Shown here piece by piece: positions 35,439-46,223 of a DNA stretch of 64,000 nt (positions within the stretch are counted from its first letter, which is position 1; every line of letters starts with the position of its first letter). A model generated the notes under the pieces. The model searched no databases, was not told where the DNA came from, and worked only from the letters and a program-made list of their open reading frames with translations. A program made the position numbers and the translations under genes. This DNA comes from Lachancea mirantina (lineage: Eukaryota; Ascomycota; Saccharomycetes; Saccharomycetales; Saccharomycetaceae), in contig LT598468.1 in NCBI GenBank assembly GCA_900074745.1, positions 372,001 through 436,000 on the forward strand. Reading direction: 5' to 3'.

Positions 35439-38400
35439 CTAGTATCCGTAGTATTCGCCGCCGCCGGAGCCGACCGCGGCGGTAGGGGCATTGCCTACGG
35501 CGCCTTTACCGCGCTGGTTCCTGCTGCTGGACTTTAGTAGCGTCTTGAAACCGTTGCACAGCTGGATCACGGTAGGATAATTGTAGTTGACCAAGAAGAA
35601 CCCGGTATGCGTCAGCCGCACGTTCCACACATATAATTTGCTCTGCGCGTTGATCTTGAACATCAAATAGAACCAGCCTGGATTCTCGTAGTTGAAGCTG
35701 AAATAGTAGACCGACCGATTTGGGTTAACCTTGGAGTAGTCCTCGATGAACTTGGTCACGTCCTTCCGAGTGCCCTTCTTGAACTTCTCGTTGGAGGTAA
35801 TTTCGTTCAGAAGCCTGATCTTGTTTTGCAGATACTCGACAATGATCTGGTCCAAATCGTGGTACTGCTGTCCCTCGACTATCAGGATTCTGCCCAGCGC
35901 CAGTGGGTTCTCTTTCTCCCGCTCTTGGATGTCAATGTGCTGGAACAAGTCCTTGTCGAGCTTCCACGTGATCGACAGGTGGTCGTCACCGCGCGACGAT
36001 TGCCGGATCACAAAGTCACCCCGCTCTTTGCTTCTCAGATAGTCTTCCGCTTGTTTCCCGTTGAAAGGGAAGTAGTAAGGATGGTTGATAACACGGTGCG
36101 TTCTTTTCGCGCGCGCCTCCCGCATCGAGATCTGTTTTTCCTCCTCCACGTCTTCCAACTCCTGTCTGAGGTCCCAAATCGATGGGTCCTTGCTGTAATG
36201 GATCGGCACGAACTGATGTTTCACATCGTGGTCCAACAACGACACCTCTGCCATGATATTCTCATAATCGATGAACACTACCTTGGCGGGGTAGGTCTTG
36301 CCCACCTCATATATATCCGAGGCCGGGGTCTTCAGCTGAGACCCCATGTGTCGTTGTGCGTTGACAATGCACTCGACCTGCGAATTGGTGATGCATACGA
36401 TGTCTCCGTGTCTGAAGCGCTCCACCTTAACTGGCGCAATGCAGCCCTTGAAAAACGTCTTGTCAGTCTCACCCGTCAAAGTGCTGAAAATTTCATCCCC
36501 ACGCAACGGATGGAAGTCATTCCTTAGCTCTTCAAACCCATCTAGAAGCTCAAGTACAATTGTGTTCAAGTTATTGAGCTTTCTTTGACCCGTGTTTTTC
36601 TCCAACTCCTCAGCATACGACTCTAGATTTAAAGACTCCAATTTTGCTCTACGATCAGGATCGTCGCGCAAAATCTCGATGAACTCGCTCATTGTTCCCT
36701 GTTCTTCCTTCTCTGTGATTGCATCCGGATCATACTCTAAAGCATCAGCGGCGACTTTGGTTGCCAGATGATAATCTTCAGGGTGAATTCTAGTGCTGTC
36801 TAATTGATCGTGCTCCAAATCCTCATATCGCTGGCTCTTTTCATTCCATGAAATGTACAAAAACCCTGAAGAGTTCATGAAAATCGTCTTATGCAAAATA
36901 TCATGTGTGATCAGCTGCTGTCTCGCCAAGAGTGGTTCGTTGAGACGTTGAAGCGACTCCAAGAAGTCTATGGCTTTACGTTTCCCGAGACCCGAAATAT
37001 ACCGCAAGCATGAAGCGTAGTATGGATTATCAGTAGCTCGATTCACTTCGATACCAACTAGATTAACAATATCCACGAAAGCAGTAGTCAAGGCTCTCAT
37101 CAAAAGTTCAGGCGCAAGTAACGACTGATGTTGATGCAAAGAAAGAGACATCAACTCATCTGCAGAAAGATTCGCGTACTCTAGCAGTGGAGAATACATG
37201 TATCGCGCCAGTGCAATACAGTATTTTACCAGCGGGGGTTTGTTAGGAAAATCTTGGTTACCACGTTCTGAGCTCTGGTAGCGGATAGCAACCTCATCTT
37301 CAACAAAAATGACAGGGATGTTGTGCCCACGATCATCGACAACTTGTCTTTTTTGAATGATTTCCTGCAATTTTTTGAAAAGTTTTTGGGTTTTAGGGTT
37401 GGGTCCATTTATTCCAATGGCATTGGGTTGACAGCTTTGAATTATTGTATCAAAAGTCTCTTCAAACTTTTCAGGGTTTGACCTGTCAAAAGGATTATCA
37501 ACTATTTTAAAGTCCTTGACATATTCTGCCTTCCGATTGAAAGCGACAGCAATAATGGCGTCCAGACCAAAGCGACCTTGCCCACACGTAATAGTTAGAA
37601 CACGAGGGATTTTTGCGTCCCTTGAATTTGGAATGTAAGGCGCTTGATCCAGTTTAGTCATAAATTTGTGGCGAACACCCTTACTGACCGCCTTTTGGCA
37701 GGTCTTTCTTAAATCGTCTTTGATTTCTTGACCAATTTCAAGGAAAATTTTGTCCAAAGCTGTAAAGAAGGCAGCTTTACGGAAATTGTTCCATTCACTT
37801 GCAAGCTCCGATGTGTTTGTGGTTTCCAAAGATGTTTGGAACAAATGATCGCAGTACTGAGCCTGAGAAGACATGTGAATTTTGACTGTCATCAAATGCA
37901 AACTTTCGGCTTCCAGCATGCGAAGAAACGACTCAGGTTCTTTTCTAAAATGGGCCGGCGTCCGATTAATGGCATACTTGATATCCTCGTAAGGAGAGCC
38001 CCTTTGAATTTCTTTCTTACCCTTCAAAGTCAAGACCACATCGGCAATGTAGTACTTGTAAAAATCAGTCCTCACTTTTTCACGAACCTTAGGATTATTA
38101 GCAATCTCTAAAGAGTAGTACTTCTGAACTGTCTCCAAGGCCAGCTTAGGATTAGACGAGAAAATTTGCATTTCAGCAGACGCTTTGCTCAACAAATCCC
38201 CAATAATCTCAACGGGTTTCAACTCAGAATGATCCAAAACAAGTTTGATCTGGTGTTCTGCTTGAATGTTATCTCCAACCTGTTCGGAGCTTATGCCTAT
38301 GTCTTTCACCACGTCGTACAGAGGGCTTGCTTTGAACTTTTCGTAGCTCGAATTTTTGAGATGCTTTTTAGTTGAGCCATTGGATAGATTAGAAAGCATT

Positions 38401-39788
38401 TCATTAATTTCATTCGCGTACTTGAATTCAAGATAGTTGTAGATGTCTTGAAGGGCATTCAATTCTGTCATTGACGAAGCCTGGTTCTTGAAATACTCGT
38501 CCACTAAAGTATCTTGGACATTCAACTGTTCGTAAAATTGCTTCACATAGTCTCTTTTGTAAATGATGCTGTGGAATTCTGCATCCATATAAACGATATC
38601 CCACAAATCGTCTTCATTGAGAACAAAGCCATTTTTGTCTCTTGAAGAAATATAGTTCCGGCGATATGCATAAATGAAAGGAACTTCTAAATTCTCATCA
38701 CTAATGAACCTTATCGCGTTCCCAATGGATTCCTTAAATTCAGTCAAGTCGTATTCTGGATCAAAGTTCTTGTCGACGGAAACAGTCTCGCTGATCCAAT
38801 TTTTCTCCAACTCCTGATCTTCTGTAGAGAGCTGACCATAATTGCTCATGCCAGCTCTCAATTCTTGAAACCTCTCGGGAACATCCGCTCTTCTGATTGC
38901 CATGTCCTCATCGGTCATCAGGTTCTTTTTCAGATCTTGCAAATCGTAAATGTCTTGAAGCGTGACCTTCTTCTTCAAATTCTCACCCGAAATTTCATCT
39001 TCTTCCTCATTCCCGGCTCCACCTTGCTCATCCATTTCTTCGATTTCTTCGTTCTCGACCTCAAGAGCCCAATCGTAGTCATGTCCGTCCCCGAATATAT
39101 CATACATTTCATCGATTTTCTCAGAAGACAAACCTGTTATTTGAGCCGGCTGTTTCATTTTCTGCTCTCTTAGCATCTTACGCTCCTCTATTCTCTGCCT
39201 CCTAGACTCTTCGTCTTCGTCTGAAAATTCGTCCTCCTCAATAAAATCGTCCAGCTCATCAAGCATTCCATCGTCTCTGTCGTGTTGTGCCGAGGTACGT
39301 GCAGTTTGAGTTTCCTGGTCGCGATCTAAAAGGTCATCTTCATCCTCAGAGAAGAAATCATCGAATCTCGAAGAAGTTGCTGCATTTGGTTTGTGATCAT
39401 TTTCAGCACTAGCTTCTGCTTCATCAATTCCACCTCTCTTTAGTCTTTTAAGCTTACCCTTGTTATGCTTGGCTTCGGAGCTTCTTTTCACACCAGCATT
39501 TTCCATAAGCAAATCCAAATCGTCTTCCGAAAGCCTATCATCTTCAGCCTCTCTAGCACGCCTTTTGTGCTTGCGTTTGCGAACGCTGGCTACTCCTTCT
39601 TCCTCATCGTCTACAATGAAGCCCTCTCTGACCTTCTTGGCCTCTTCTTCATCTTCTTCTGCGTCTTCATCCTCTTCGGACGAGTCAAAGACATCTTCCC
39701 CTTCTTCTTCGCTACTAGGCGCCTTTTGACCTTCTACGTCGCCTTCCACAACTGGTTCATCTTTCCTCGCGACCTCTTCACTGGACAT
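35439..39788 (-). CDS. SPT6: Transcription elongation factor and histone chaperone Spt6
   Basis: A 1449-aa protein (S. cerevisiae 1451) that travels with RNA polymerase II, reassembles nucleosomes and binds Spn1. Domains in order: acidic disordered N-terminus (about 1-240) including the Spn1-binding segment; helix-turn-helix and YqgF-like region ([33 protein letters not shown]); HhH repeats ([23 protein letters not shown]); S1 domain ([15 protein letters not shown]...[25 protein letters not shown]); tandem SH2 module ([32 protein letters not shown]). Ortholog of YGR116W. A CACGTG box is about 150 bp upstream (39935-39940). Confidence 0.98.
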   Translation of the reverse strand: MSSEEVARKDEPVVEGDVEGQKAPSSEEEGEDVFDSSEEDEDAEEDEEEAKKVREGFIVDDEEEGVASVRKRKHKRRAREAEDDRLSEDDLDLLMENAGVKRSSEAKHNKGKLKRLKRGGIDEAEASAENDHKPNAATSSRFDDFFSEDEDDLLDRDQETQTARTSAQHDRDDGMLDELDDFIEEDEFSDEDEESRRQRIEERKMLREQKMKQPAQITGLSSEKIDEMYDIFGDGHDYDWALEVENEEIEEMDEQGGAGNEEEDEISGENLKKKVTLQDIYDLQDLKKNLMTDEDMAIRRADVPERFQELRAGMSNYGQLSTEDQELEKNWISETVSVDKNFDPEYDLTEFKESIGNAIRFISDENLEVPFIYAYRRNYISSRDKNGFVLNEDDLWDIVYMDAEFHSIIYKRDYVKQFYEQLNVQDTLVDEYFKNQASSMTELNALQDIYNYLEFKYANEINEMLSNLSNGSTKKHLKNSSYEKFKASPLYDVVKDIGISSEQVGDNIQAEHQIKLVLDHSELKPVEIIGDLLSKASAEMQIFSSNPKLALETVQKYYSLEIANNPKVREKVRTDFYKYYIADVVLTLKGKKEIQRGSPYEDIKYAINRTPAHFRKEPESFLRMLEAESLHLMTVKIHMSSQAQYCDHLFQTSLETTNTSELASEWNNFRKAAFFTALDKIFLEIGQEIKDDLRKTCQKAVSKGVRHKFMTKLDQAPYIPNSRDAKIPRVLTITCGQGRFGLDAIIAVAFNRKAEYVKDFKIVDNPFDRSNPEKFEETFDTIIQSCQPNAIGINGPNPKTQKLFKKLQEIIQKRQVVDDRGHNIPVIFVEDEVAIRYQSSERGNQDFPNKPPLVKYCIALARYMYSPLLEYANLSADELMSLSLHQHQSLLAPELLMRALTTAFVDIVNLVGIEVNRATDNPYYASCLRYISGLGKRKAIDFLESLQRLNEPLLARQQLITHDILHKTIFMNSSGFLYISWNEKSQRYEDLEHDQLDSTRIHPEDYHLATKVAADALEYDPDAITEKEEQGTMSEFIEILRDDPDRRAKLESLNLESYAEELEKNTGQRKLNNLNTIVLELLDGFEELRNDFHPLRGDEIFSTLTGETDKTFFKGCIAPVKVERFRHGDIVCITNSQVECIVNAQRHMGSQLKTPASDIYEVGKTYPAKVVFIDYENIMAEVSLLDHDVKHQFVPIHYSKDPSIWDLRQELEDVEEEKQISMREARAKRTHRVINHPYYFPFNGKQAEDYLRSKERGDFVIRQSSRGDDHLSITWKLDKDLFQHIDIQEREKENPLALGRILIVEGQQYHDLDQIIVEYLQNKIRLLNEITSNEKFKKGTRKDVTKFIEDYSKVNPNRSVYYFSFNYENPGWFYLMFKINAQSKLYVWNVRLTHTGFFLVNYNYPTVIQLCNGFKTLLKSSSRNQRGKGAVGNAPTAAVGSGGGEYYGY

Positions 39789-40039
39789 GTCTGGAGAAAA
39801 GCTCAGAAGGCCTTATTTATGGTGCTTGGTTTCTTCAATTCCCACGTCAAAGTAACCGTCCCTGGTTCAAGTTTATCGACTTTTTCACATCAGTTCTCTA
39901 ATGGTTTGAAAAATTTGACAATGTGAAAAGATATCACGTGAATTAAGCTAGAAAGTGGACAGCATTGGTTATAAGAGGCCCAAATGGTCCTTCTCTCATA
40001 GAGGCTTCCAGCTCATTCTTTTAACTAATTACTTTACTA

Positions 40040-41248
40040 TTACACGAATTTCTCGGGCGGATTCAAATTAACATCCATTGTGCCGGTTTGTTCCGTTTCT
40101 TTTGAAATTTCTCTCGCCTGTCTTTCTTGCTCTTCCTCACGGTTCAAAGAGTTAGAATCACAACAGCAGCCGGCATCTTCACTGTCAGAAGCTTTGTTGG
40201 TCTTGTCCACTACAGCTCTTGATAGAGTTTCTTGCGAGAGTCTACCCTTTTCGTTCACGGAAGAGTTTTGCTCGGCGCGTTCGACGTCGGCGGTGTGGTG
40301 ATTACCGCACTTGCATGATGCGCCACCGTTGCAGTTCATTCTCCTCTTTATTTCGCGCTGCAAGTCCCATCTGGCTATCAGACACAACTTCCATCTGTTG
40401 AAGAACACCTCTGCCCATGCTAGACCCAAAATGACCGCGAACACATATGTGAGTACAAACGACATTGCAACAAGCATGAGCATGTACACGATCATAGTCG
40501 AAACAAAGGTCAATATTAGCCGGACCAAATCATGTAGAACCTCAATGCTGGAAGGAGAAGCAAAATCTACGAAAATATTGGGCACTTTGGGTAGGTATCT
40601 GGTTTGGAACTCTAAGTCTTGCATGTAGTTGCCTGGGCCAAGTTGAGAAGAGCTATCGTCTGTTTCAGTCCCATAAGGGGCCACCTGGCCAGGACTGCCA
40701 TTGGGGTTCTTTCTCTTGAACCATTTAACCTCCAGGCACCAGCTTAAAAAGAGAATCGATTTATACGTGAAACATGCCGTAATGATGAGCACAAATATAC
40801 CAAACGCCTGCGCTTTGCTCGAGGCGTAAAGACCCTGGAATAAAACGGGATAATTCATGAATTTTGGTGTCAGATACGAGTTCATGGGCATGTTCATGTC
40901 CATGTCCATACCGTCCATGCCACCCATGCTAGAAGAAGAAGTCGAGGACGACGAAGTAGACATTGGCATTGGCATTCCACCTGTTGCTGAAGGGCTCGCA
41001 GTCATGCTCATGCTTCCCATGTTCATGGTTGACCCTTCCATACTCATGTGCGAGCCTCCCATGTTCATGGACGAAGTCCCCATGCTCATACCTGTCACTG
41101 AACTTCCCATTTTCATGGTTGATGACGCCATGTCCATGCTCATGCTCATGCTCATGCTCATGCCCGTAGTTGAGGAGCTCATGTCCATGTTCATTCCCGT
41201 GGCCCCACCCATTAATGATGCCGCAGCTATAGCCACTATCGAAACCAT
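40040..41248 (-). CDS. CTR1: High-affinity copper transporter Ctr1
   Basis: Plasma-membrane Cu(I) importer of 402 aa (S. cerevisiae 406), a trimeric channel. The extracellular N-terminus is very rich in Met and Ser, with MxM and MxxM copper-binding motifs (about residues 19-125). Membrane segments: AFGIFVLIITACFTYKSILFLSW (TM1), then STMIVYMLMLVAMSFVLTYVFAVILGLAWAEVFF (TM2-TM3) with the essential MxxxM (MLVAM). The cytosolic tail has Cys-rich sites (CNGGASCKCGNHH and CCCD) that could sense or hand off copper. The first ATG (41248) adds an 18-residue hydrophobic leader before MNMDM; starting at 41194 would match S. cerevisiae more closely. A Mac1-type site is upstream. Ortholog of YPR124W. Confidence 0.97.
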   Translation of the reverse strand: MVSIVAIAAASLMGGATGMNMDMSSSTTGMSMSMSMSMDMASSTMKMGSSVTGMSMGTSSMNMGGSHMSMEGSTMNMGSMSMTASPSATGGMPMPMSTSSSSTSSSSMGGMDGMDMDMNMPMNSYLTPKFMNYPVLFQGLYASSKAQAFGIFVLIITACFTYKSILFLSWCLEVKWFKRKNPNGSPGQVAPYGTETDDSSSQLGPGNYMQDLEFQTRYLPKVPNIFVDFASPSSIEVLHDLVRLILTFVSTMIVYMLMLVAMSFVLTYVFAVILGLAWAEVFFNRWKLCLIARWDLQREIKRRMNCNGGASCKCGNHHTADVERAEQNSSVNEKGRLSQETLSRAVVDKTNKASDSEDAGCCCDSNSLNREEEQERQAREISKETEQTGTMDVNLNPPEKFV

Positions 41249-41612
41249 TTTAGTGTTTAGTTACAGCCCTCGAGAACCGTTTTGCGACATCTCTCGGCAT
41301 GCTTCTCTTTTATACATCTTCTCGATGTAAATGCTCATGTTTTTGACGCAACTAATTTGCTCATCGAGATAGCTCATTTTTCATTTTTTGAAAGAACCAG
41401 TAAACCACGTTTTGTCAAAAAATATCGGCATGAGAAGATGCGCGTCCCTATCAAGATAGGTTTTCATCAACTTGCTTGAGGCTCGAAACTTTTGTCGAAT
41501 TGACCAGAAGTGTTTTTGATTTTTTTACTTTCTCGAGCCTTCTTCTTGCCAAGAACATCGCACATAATAGGTAGTTTATTCTTTCTCGATCTTGAGAACC
41601 TTGACGACTTCG
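41249..41612. other. CTR1 promoter region
   Basis: About 360 bp between the CTR1 start and the DAM1 stop. It contains one perfect copper-response-like element (41357-41364) and a weaker TGCTCA copy (41332-41337). No gene is seen. Confidence 0.6.
41357..41364 (+). promoter_or_regulatory. Mac1-type copper response element of CTR1
   Basis: TTTGCTCA, the exact CuRE consensus bound by Mac1 in copper-starved S. cerevisiae, 109-116 bp upstream of the CTR1 start codon. A partial copy (AATGCTCA, 41330-41337) lies 20 bp closer. Paired CuREs are needed for full Mac1 response in S. cerevisiae. Confidence 0.65.
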
Positions 41613-42521
41613 TCACCTAAAAGGAGGCCTGTTTCTTAAAGAGCCAAGCTGTCTTGTCCCTGGAACTTTCCGGTTTTGCGAAGTATTTCTTCCAGATACG
41701 CCAAGATTAGGCACGTTTTGGTTTGGGTTTACAATACGAGTAGCGCTCACAGCAAGGGATCGTCTGCGGCCAGGACCCAGGAGATCTACTGAGTTCGCGG
41801 CACTGTTACGCATAGTGTGGAGAATTGACTTTCTTCGTAGCTGTTTGGCCAGAGGCGCAGAAATAGCAGGATTTGACACGAACGACGCGTCCGTGTTGTC
41901 ATCGTCGTTAAGCTCGTTTACAGATGGCGAAGCCAATTCCTGTGGGACCGGGGGTGGTGGAGGACGTCCAAGACCTCTAAAGCCCCTTGCCTGCGCGACC
42001 TTTTTCTGATAAGTTCGCATTCCTGGAATGCGCTGTTCATGCTGTCCGGCACGGTTTTCGCGCGTGTCCTCTGGAACTGGTGGAGGCTTAGGACTAGGTG
42101 CGGCTAATTGACGTAGCAGCTGTTGTTTCGTCGTCTCTAATGCTACCAGCTCCTGTGCTCTTTTAAGCTCACTAGCTGTGCCATGGGGCATGTTCGGAAA
42201 GTCGACGCACCAGGAATTGCACATTAAACCGTACAACAGGGACCCCAGCGACTCATTAAGGTCAATCAAACTCTCGTGAATGAAATTCATCTGCGTGCAA
42301 TTGCTATCCAGAGTGATTACCGCATCTGCTAATTCCTGAATCTGCGGCAGTAGATACGTTTCAATAACTTTTTCCCCCTCAATTGATTCATTATTGTTCG
42401 TAGTACCTAGAGAAGACCTTCTTGAACCGGGGTTGCTGGAAATTGAAAGCCGATATTCTGTCGCGGACCTTTGATCCCGCGACGGTGTTGGTAACCGATC
42501 ATCGCTTTTAGCACTGGTCAT
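41613..42521 (-). CDS. DAM1: DASH/Dam1 complex subunit Dam1
   Basis: Kinetochore-microtubule coupler of 302 aa (S. cerevisiae 343). Strongly conserved pieces: RSATEYRLSISS near the N-terminus, where Ser26 matches the Ipl1 target Ser20 of S. cerevisiae; the core VITLDSNCTQMNFIHESLIDLNESLGSLLYGLMCNSWCVDFPNMPH (about 68-113); RRKSILHTMRNS, a second Ipl1 site cluster; and the C-terminal RPPFR, identical to S. cerevisiae. A proline-rich linker (RPPPPPVPQ) in the middle is a local feature. Ortholog of YGR113W. Confidence 0.97.
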   Translation of the reverse strand: MTSAKSDDRLPTPSRDQRSATEYRLSISSNPGSRRSSLGTTNNNESIEGEKVIETYLLPQIQELADAVITLDSNCTQMNFIHESLIDLNESLGSLLYGLMCNSWCVDFPNMPHGTASELKRAQELVALETTKQQLLRQLAAPSPKPPPVPEDTRENRAGQHEQRIPGMRTYQKKVAQARGFRGLGRPPPPPVPQELASPSVNELNDDDNTDASFVSNPAISAPLAKQLRRKSILHTMRNSAANSVDLLGPGRRRSLAVSATRIVNPNQNVPNLGVSGRNTSQNRKVPGTRQLGSLRNRPPFR

Positions 42522-42695
42522 TTTTCGGACTTCTCCAAAACCGCATCTGTTGCCGATGACTTTAGATTTGATGGTAGTTTGAATGTAAACACTTCTTTCG
42601 TGAAATATGACTGAGTAAATATCGGGTCGCGATTGCCCTCTCTATATACAAGATTCATCGCTCACTTGGCATCATCGGGCACTTAAAGCTTTAGC

Positions 42696-43778
42696 TCACA
42701 TATTCTTGCGAGCATGTCTGAGTTTATCACGCTTGAGTTGGCCCTGGGAGACTGCGCTGGACTTGCCGCGTCTCAATGCCACTACAAGAAAAATGGAGCT
42801 GAGAAAAGACAGACCATACCAGGTAACTAGGTACTGCAGGTGGTTGTTCTTAAAGTCGATCTTTGGTACTTTTCCAATGGGTACACCGTATTTGATCAAT
42901 TGAAACTCGTTGAACTCGTTACTATCGTCTCGATTTTGGGCAGATTCGTTTTCGGACTCGCGTACAGATGTGCTGGGGCTTGATTTTGACCAGAAATTCC
43001 AGAACGGTTTTTCATTGGACGCAGCGGTGGCCAAAGAGGCGTCTTCTGGTGAGTTCCACGTGTGATCGTGCAAATCGTACATCGCTTGCAAATGAACAGG
43101 CATGGATCCAGTCGCAGCAGCCATCTCACCTATGTCAATGACCTGCCATACGCGACTCTCGGTGTCTAGTTTATCCCACTGGAATGTGCCTCTCTTTTTC
43201 GGAACGCGTACTATGCACTCGACCTCGACGTTTTTGCCAGGGGGAAGCGATAGACGCCTTAGCCGCCTACTGGACGGCAAGACTTTCTCCTCGCTGATCC
43301 AGCCCCTCTCAACGAGAACTTTGCGCCCCGAATCTTGAAGTACCATAGGCGTGAAAAGTAGGTAACCCTTGATTCCGTTTCTCACGCGAGGACCCACAAA
43401 AAGTTCCTCATCGTGCATGAATTCTCCCTTCAGCAACACTTTGCGGTATTCCCAGTTGTCAGCCATCTCTGGCTCAAAAGACCGTGGAAGAGGTACAGCT
43501 GGGTATGTGAGGCGGTCCTCGCAGACTGCTATGAGATTCGTTTTCCACTTAAGCCGACGCATTTGCCAAGTCCCTAAGTAGAACGAAACAACTGGCATTG
43601 CTATCATCAATCCCAGGAAGATCTTTCTGGCAAAGGGTTTCTTTTGATGTTCATCATTCGGTGTTTTAGATGATTTTATTGGTTTCCAGTCAACGGTTGA
43701 AGTTACCACTGTTTTCCTCCCGATTTTCAAACAAGCAGGTAACTTGTTTTGCGCAATTCGAGGTGCTAATCGAAACAT
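42696..43778 (-). CDS. SHY1: SURF1-family cytochrome c oxidase assembly factor Shy1
   Basis: Inner-mitochondrial-membrane chaperone for Cox1 maturation. The 360-aa protein (S. cerevisiae 389) has a basic presequence, TM1 (FLGLMIAMPVVSFYLGTWQMRRLKWK, about 49-72), the SURF1 intermembrane-space domain (WEYRKVLLKGEF, GRKVLVERGWI) and TM2 near the C-terminus (HLQYLVTWYGLSFLSSIFLVVAL). Ortholog of YGR112W, next to DAM1 as in S. cerevisiae. Confidence 0.96.
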   Translation of the reverse strand: MFRLAPRIAQNKLPACLKIGRKTVVTSTVDWKPIKSSKTPNDEHQKKPFARKIFLGLMIAMPVVSFYLGTWQMRRLKWKTNLIAVCEDRLTYPAVPLPRSFEPEMADNWEYRKVLLKGEFMHDEELFVGPRVRNGIKGYLLFTPMVLQDSGRKVLVERGWISEEKVLPSSRRLRRLSLPPGKNVEVECIVRVPKKRGTFQWDKLDTESRVWQVIDIGEMAAATGSMPVHLQAMYDLHDHTWNSPEDASLATAASNEKPFWNFWSKSSPSTSVRESENESAQNRDDSNEFNEFQLIKYGVPIGKVPKIDFKNNHLQYLVTWYGLSFLSSIFLVVALRRGKSSAVSQGQLKRDKLRHARKNM

Positions 43779-44138
43779 TCCAAATTCCTGCTATATCACG
43801 CTGTTCTTGGGATGAACTCGATGTGTTCGACTCCATATTAATGCTAATTTTCAAGTCAACTGTGGTAACTTCTAAATTAGTTGTCCCATACGGTTCACCG
43901 TCAAGTGTCGGAATGAGAACAGAGGATCTCATCGGCCTCTAAAATGCCTGAATTTCCTGGTTATCAATTCTAAAGCTCAATGAGAACGATTTATTATATA
44001 AACTTATAATTTTAATTCTTGCACGTACTTCCAATTGCAGGGAACAATTACGGGAGGAATCGCCATCTTTGCTTAATTTATGTACATGTTCGCTTTATGT
44101 GGTCACAACAAGTGAAAGAGAGGTCCCATTTCGCCCTC
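43779..44138. other. Gap at a synteny break, nothing recognised
   Basis: About 360 bp between the SHY1 start and the MRPS5 stop. Gene order switches here from the YPR/YGR pairing to a YBR251W ortholog. No RNA gene, repeat or ORF is supported. Confidence 0.5.
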
Positions 44139-45080
44139 TCAACTGGAATAGTAGACTTTCCTTACATCTACGACTTTTTTACCCCTTCCAAGTGCAATTT
44201 CATCCAAAGTTTTTTGAGCATTTGTTAGGGCTTCAACGAAACCCTTGGCTATGTTCATGTCATTCCGACTCTTGTAGACTTTTCCACTTAGATCCTGGAT
44301 GCCTGCACATTGGCAAATCTCGAATATGACGTGGTTAACTCTCAAACCGAAACCGGGTTTTGCAGCACGCAAAAACAGTTTGACGCCGTGATATCGATAA
44401 TCAATATCACCGTAAATGGTTCTGTTCTCGTAACGTGGAATTTCTTTCAAGTTCCGCACTGCATCCCAATGAGCTTTGAATACCGCTTTTGACATTTCCT
44501 CGCGCGATTTGCCCTCTCCAAGGCCTACCATACCGTTCTTGTCACCTACAACCACCAAAGAGTAAAAACTGGGGATTTTACCTTTACCGGTCTGGTTTGA
44601 AACTCGTTTTAAAACAAGCGGACGCATAACCAGATTTTTCATAATATAGTCAGCACTCATACCGGTCTGAATTGCCAATCCTTTGGCGATGTCTGCCACA
44701 GGGGACGAGCGGCCACCTGCAGCATTGGGCACAGAAGCTCCAGGTGGCACAACACGGCCTCCAGGCAATCTTTGTTGAACTTGATCAAATCGGTACTGAG
44801 TCGACACCGATTGAGAATGAACGTTTGGAAGGCCCGGCTTGTAATCCCAATATGAGTCAAGCTTTGCAAAATCGTCTAAATAGGAAGGCGCAAATTCAAC
44901 ATTTGTAGAAACTTTGAATTCGGTATCAGCTGGTATCACACTTTCGGCAAGTTGTATCGATTTCAGTAGTTCTTTCGGATAGTACTTTGATAAAAAATCT
45001 GAGTGAGAAATGACAGCTTCTTTCGAGCCCGCTTGTTGCTGCAATGTTCTCACTCCAGTAGCAAAGGTCCGTCGAAGCAT
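44139..45080 (-). CDS. MRPS5: Mitochondrial small-subunit ribosomal protein uS5m (Mrps5)
   Basis: A 313-aa protein (S. cerevisiae 307) with a mitochondrial presequence ([16 protein letters not shown]). The bacterial S5 fold is at the C-terminal half: the double-stranded-RNA-binding-like region [52 protein letters not shown] (about 155-210), then the C-terminal domain ([49 protein letters not shown]). Ortholog of YBR251W. Confidence 0.96.
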   Translation of the reverse strand: MLRRTFATGVRTLQQQAGSKEAVISHSDFLSKYYPKELLKSIQLAESVIPADTEFKVSTNVEFAPSYLDDFAKLDSYWDYKPGLPNVHSQSVSTQYRFDQVQQRLPGGRVVPPGASVPNAAGGRSSPVADIAKGLAIQTGMSADYIMKNLVMRPLVLKRVSNQTGKGKIPSFYSLVVVGDKNGMVGLGEGKSREEMSKAVFKAHWDAVRNLKEIPRYENRTIYGDIDYRYHGVKLFLRAAKPGFGLRVNHVIFEICQCAGIQDLSGKVYKSRNDMNIAKGFVEALTNAQKTLDEIALGRGKKVVDVRKVYYSS

Positions 45081-45521
45081 AATTGCCTTTTTGTTAGTGT
45101 TTTATTGTGTGAGTGAGACTATTCTTGATTTCTAAAATTTTCACTATATTGAAAGCCAAGGAGACCATATATACAGCGAGGACAGATAGCCGTCAAATAG
45201 CCATCAGATAGTTGATGAATGGCTGTTTATGCCATTTCCCACTCATACCTTGTAAAATGCTATCAGTTATGAAAATGCATCAAACATTTCTTTCCATATA
45301 ATTGTCCTTGTTGAAATATGGTAGTTGGATGCATCGGCCGTCGAAATTAGTTTAAGAACGTAGTGCTGTAATCGTGTTTTTTGGTTCTGTAGTTCGACAG
45401 CAAATCGCTAACGTTGGCGGTGGTGACAAGTTCCTTTACCTACAGCGCCTGGTGGGGTTTCCGATCCTTTAACTATCAAACCCAGAAATGTGAACAACTG
45501 TCCCTGTTGATTTGTTAGCGC
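45081..45521. other. MRPS5 upstream region
   Basis: About 440 bp, AT-rich, with a loose direct repeat ATAGCCGTCA/ATAGCCATCA near 45187-45207. No gene is seen. Confidence 0.5.
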
Positions 45522-46091
45522 CTACAGCCTGCTTACCATTTCAGCCACTTTCTTGTCAAAAAGCGTACACTTTATAGGCATTTCGGCTTCGTGGAATGGA
45601 TTTTTCATCACGTAGTCTGCGTAGAGACAGTAAACTTTGCGAAGCAAGTTTTCTGCTATACTGACGGCCACATTGCTGATAGAATTCTGAGTACTGATTG
45701 CGACCAATTTCACACCGGTGAGTGATTGAAACACAAACAGCGAAAGTTGATCTGTCGTAATGTGTTTCAGGCCACTTGTGTTCCAGCTTTTAAAGCTTTC
45801 TGTAAAATAGTCCGGTAGCATGAAACTACCCATATCTTGCGACTCCAAAATCCCCAGAGGTCCAGCGTATGCTACCAAAGTTTCTTGATCTGTCACGTCT
45901 TTAATACCTGAATTTTTCGTGATTTGCAGAGCCTTGGGAGTCAATTGACCAGCAATCGCTATTACACCCTGTAACGTCCCGGCTAACACCAAATACTCAT
46001 TACTCGTTAGGCGGTGTCCACCATTGAGAAATTCCTTCTTGTAAACCAACCCACCAGACTTGTTTATAACCAAAATGGTTTGAATCGCCAT
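45522..46091 (-). CDS. TRS23: TRAPP complex core subunit Trs23
   Basis: Core subunit of the Ypt1 guanine-nucleotide exchange complex in ER-Golgi and autophagy traffic. From the ATG at 46091 it is 189 aa and begins MAIQTILVINKSGGLVYKKEF, as the S. cerevisiae protein does (219 aa). The S. cerevisiae internal insert is shorter here. The C-terminal pattern LLRKVYCLYADYVMKNPFHEAEMPIKCTLFDKKV is conserved. Ortholog of YDR246W. Divergent from RMI1 with 132 bp between start codons. Confidence 0.96.
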   Translation of the reverse strand: MAIQTILVINKSGGLVYKKEFLNGGHRLTSNEYLVLAGTLQGVIAIAGQLTPKALQITKNSGIKDVTDQETLVAYAGPLGILESQDMGSFMLPDYFTESFKSWNTSGLKHITTDQLSLFVFQSLTGVKLVAISTQNSISNVAVSIAENLLRKVYCLYADYVMKNPFHEAEMPIKCTLFDKKVAEMVSRL

Positions 46092-46223
46092 GTCCACCTG
46101 TCCTGCTCTCCAGTTTTGTCTTATATTCAATGTGTTATTAGTTGGTTAATGTCAATAATTGATCATCACCGGTAAAAGAATTCCAAATGAAGGCAATTAT
46201 CTCTCAAACGCAATCCTGTGCAA

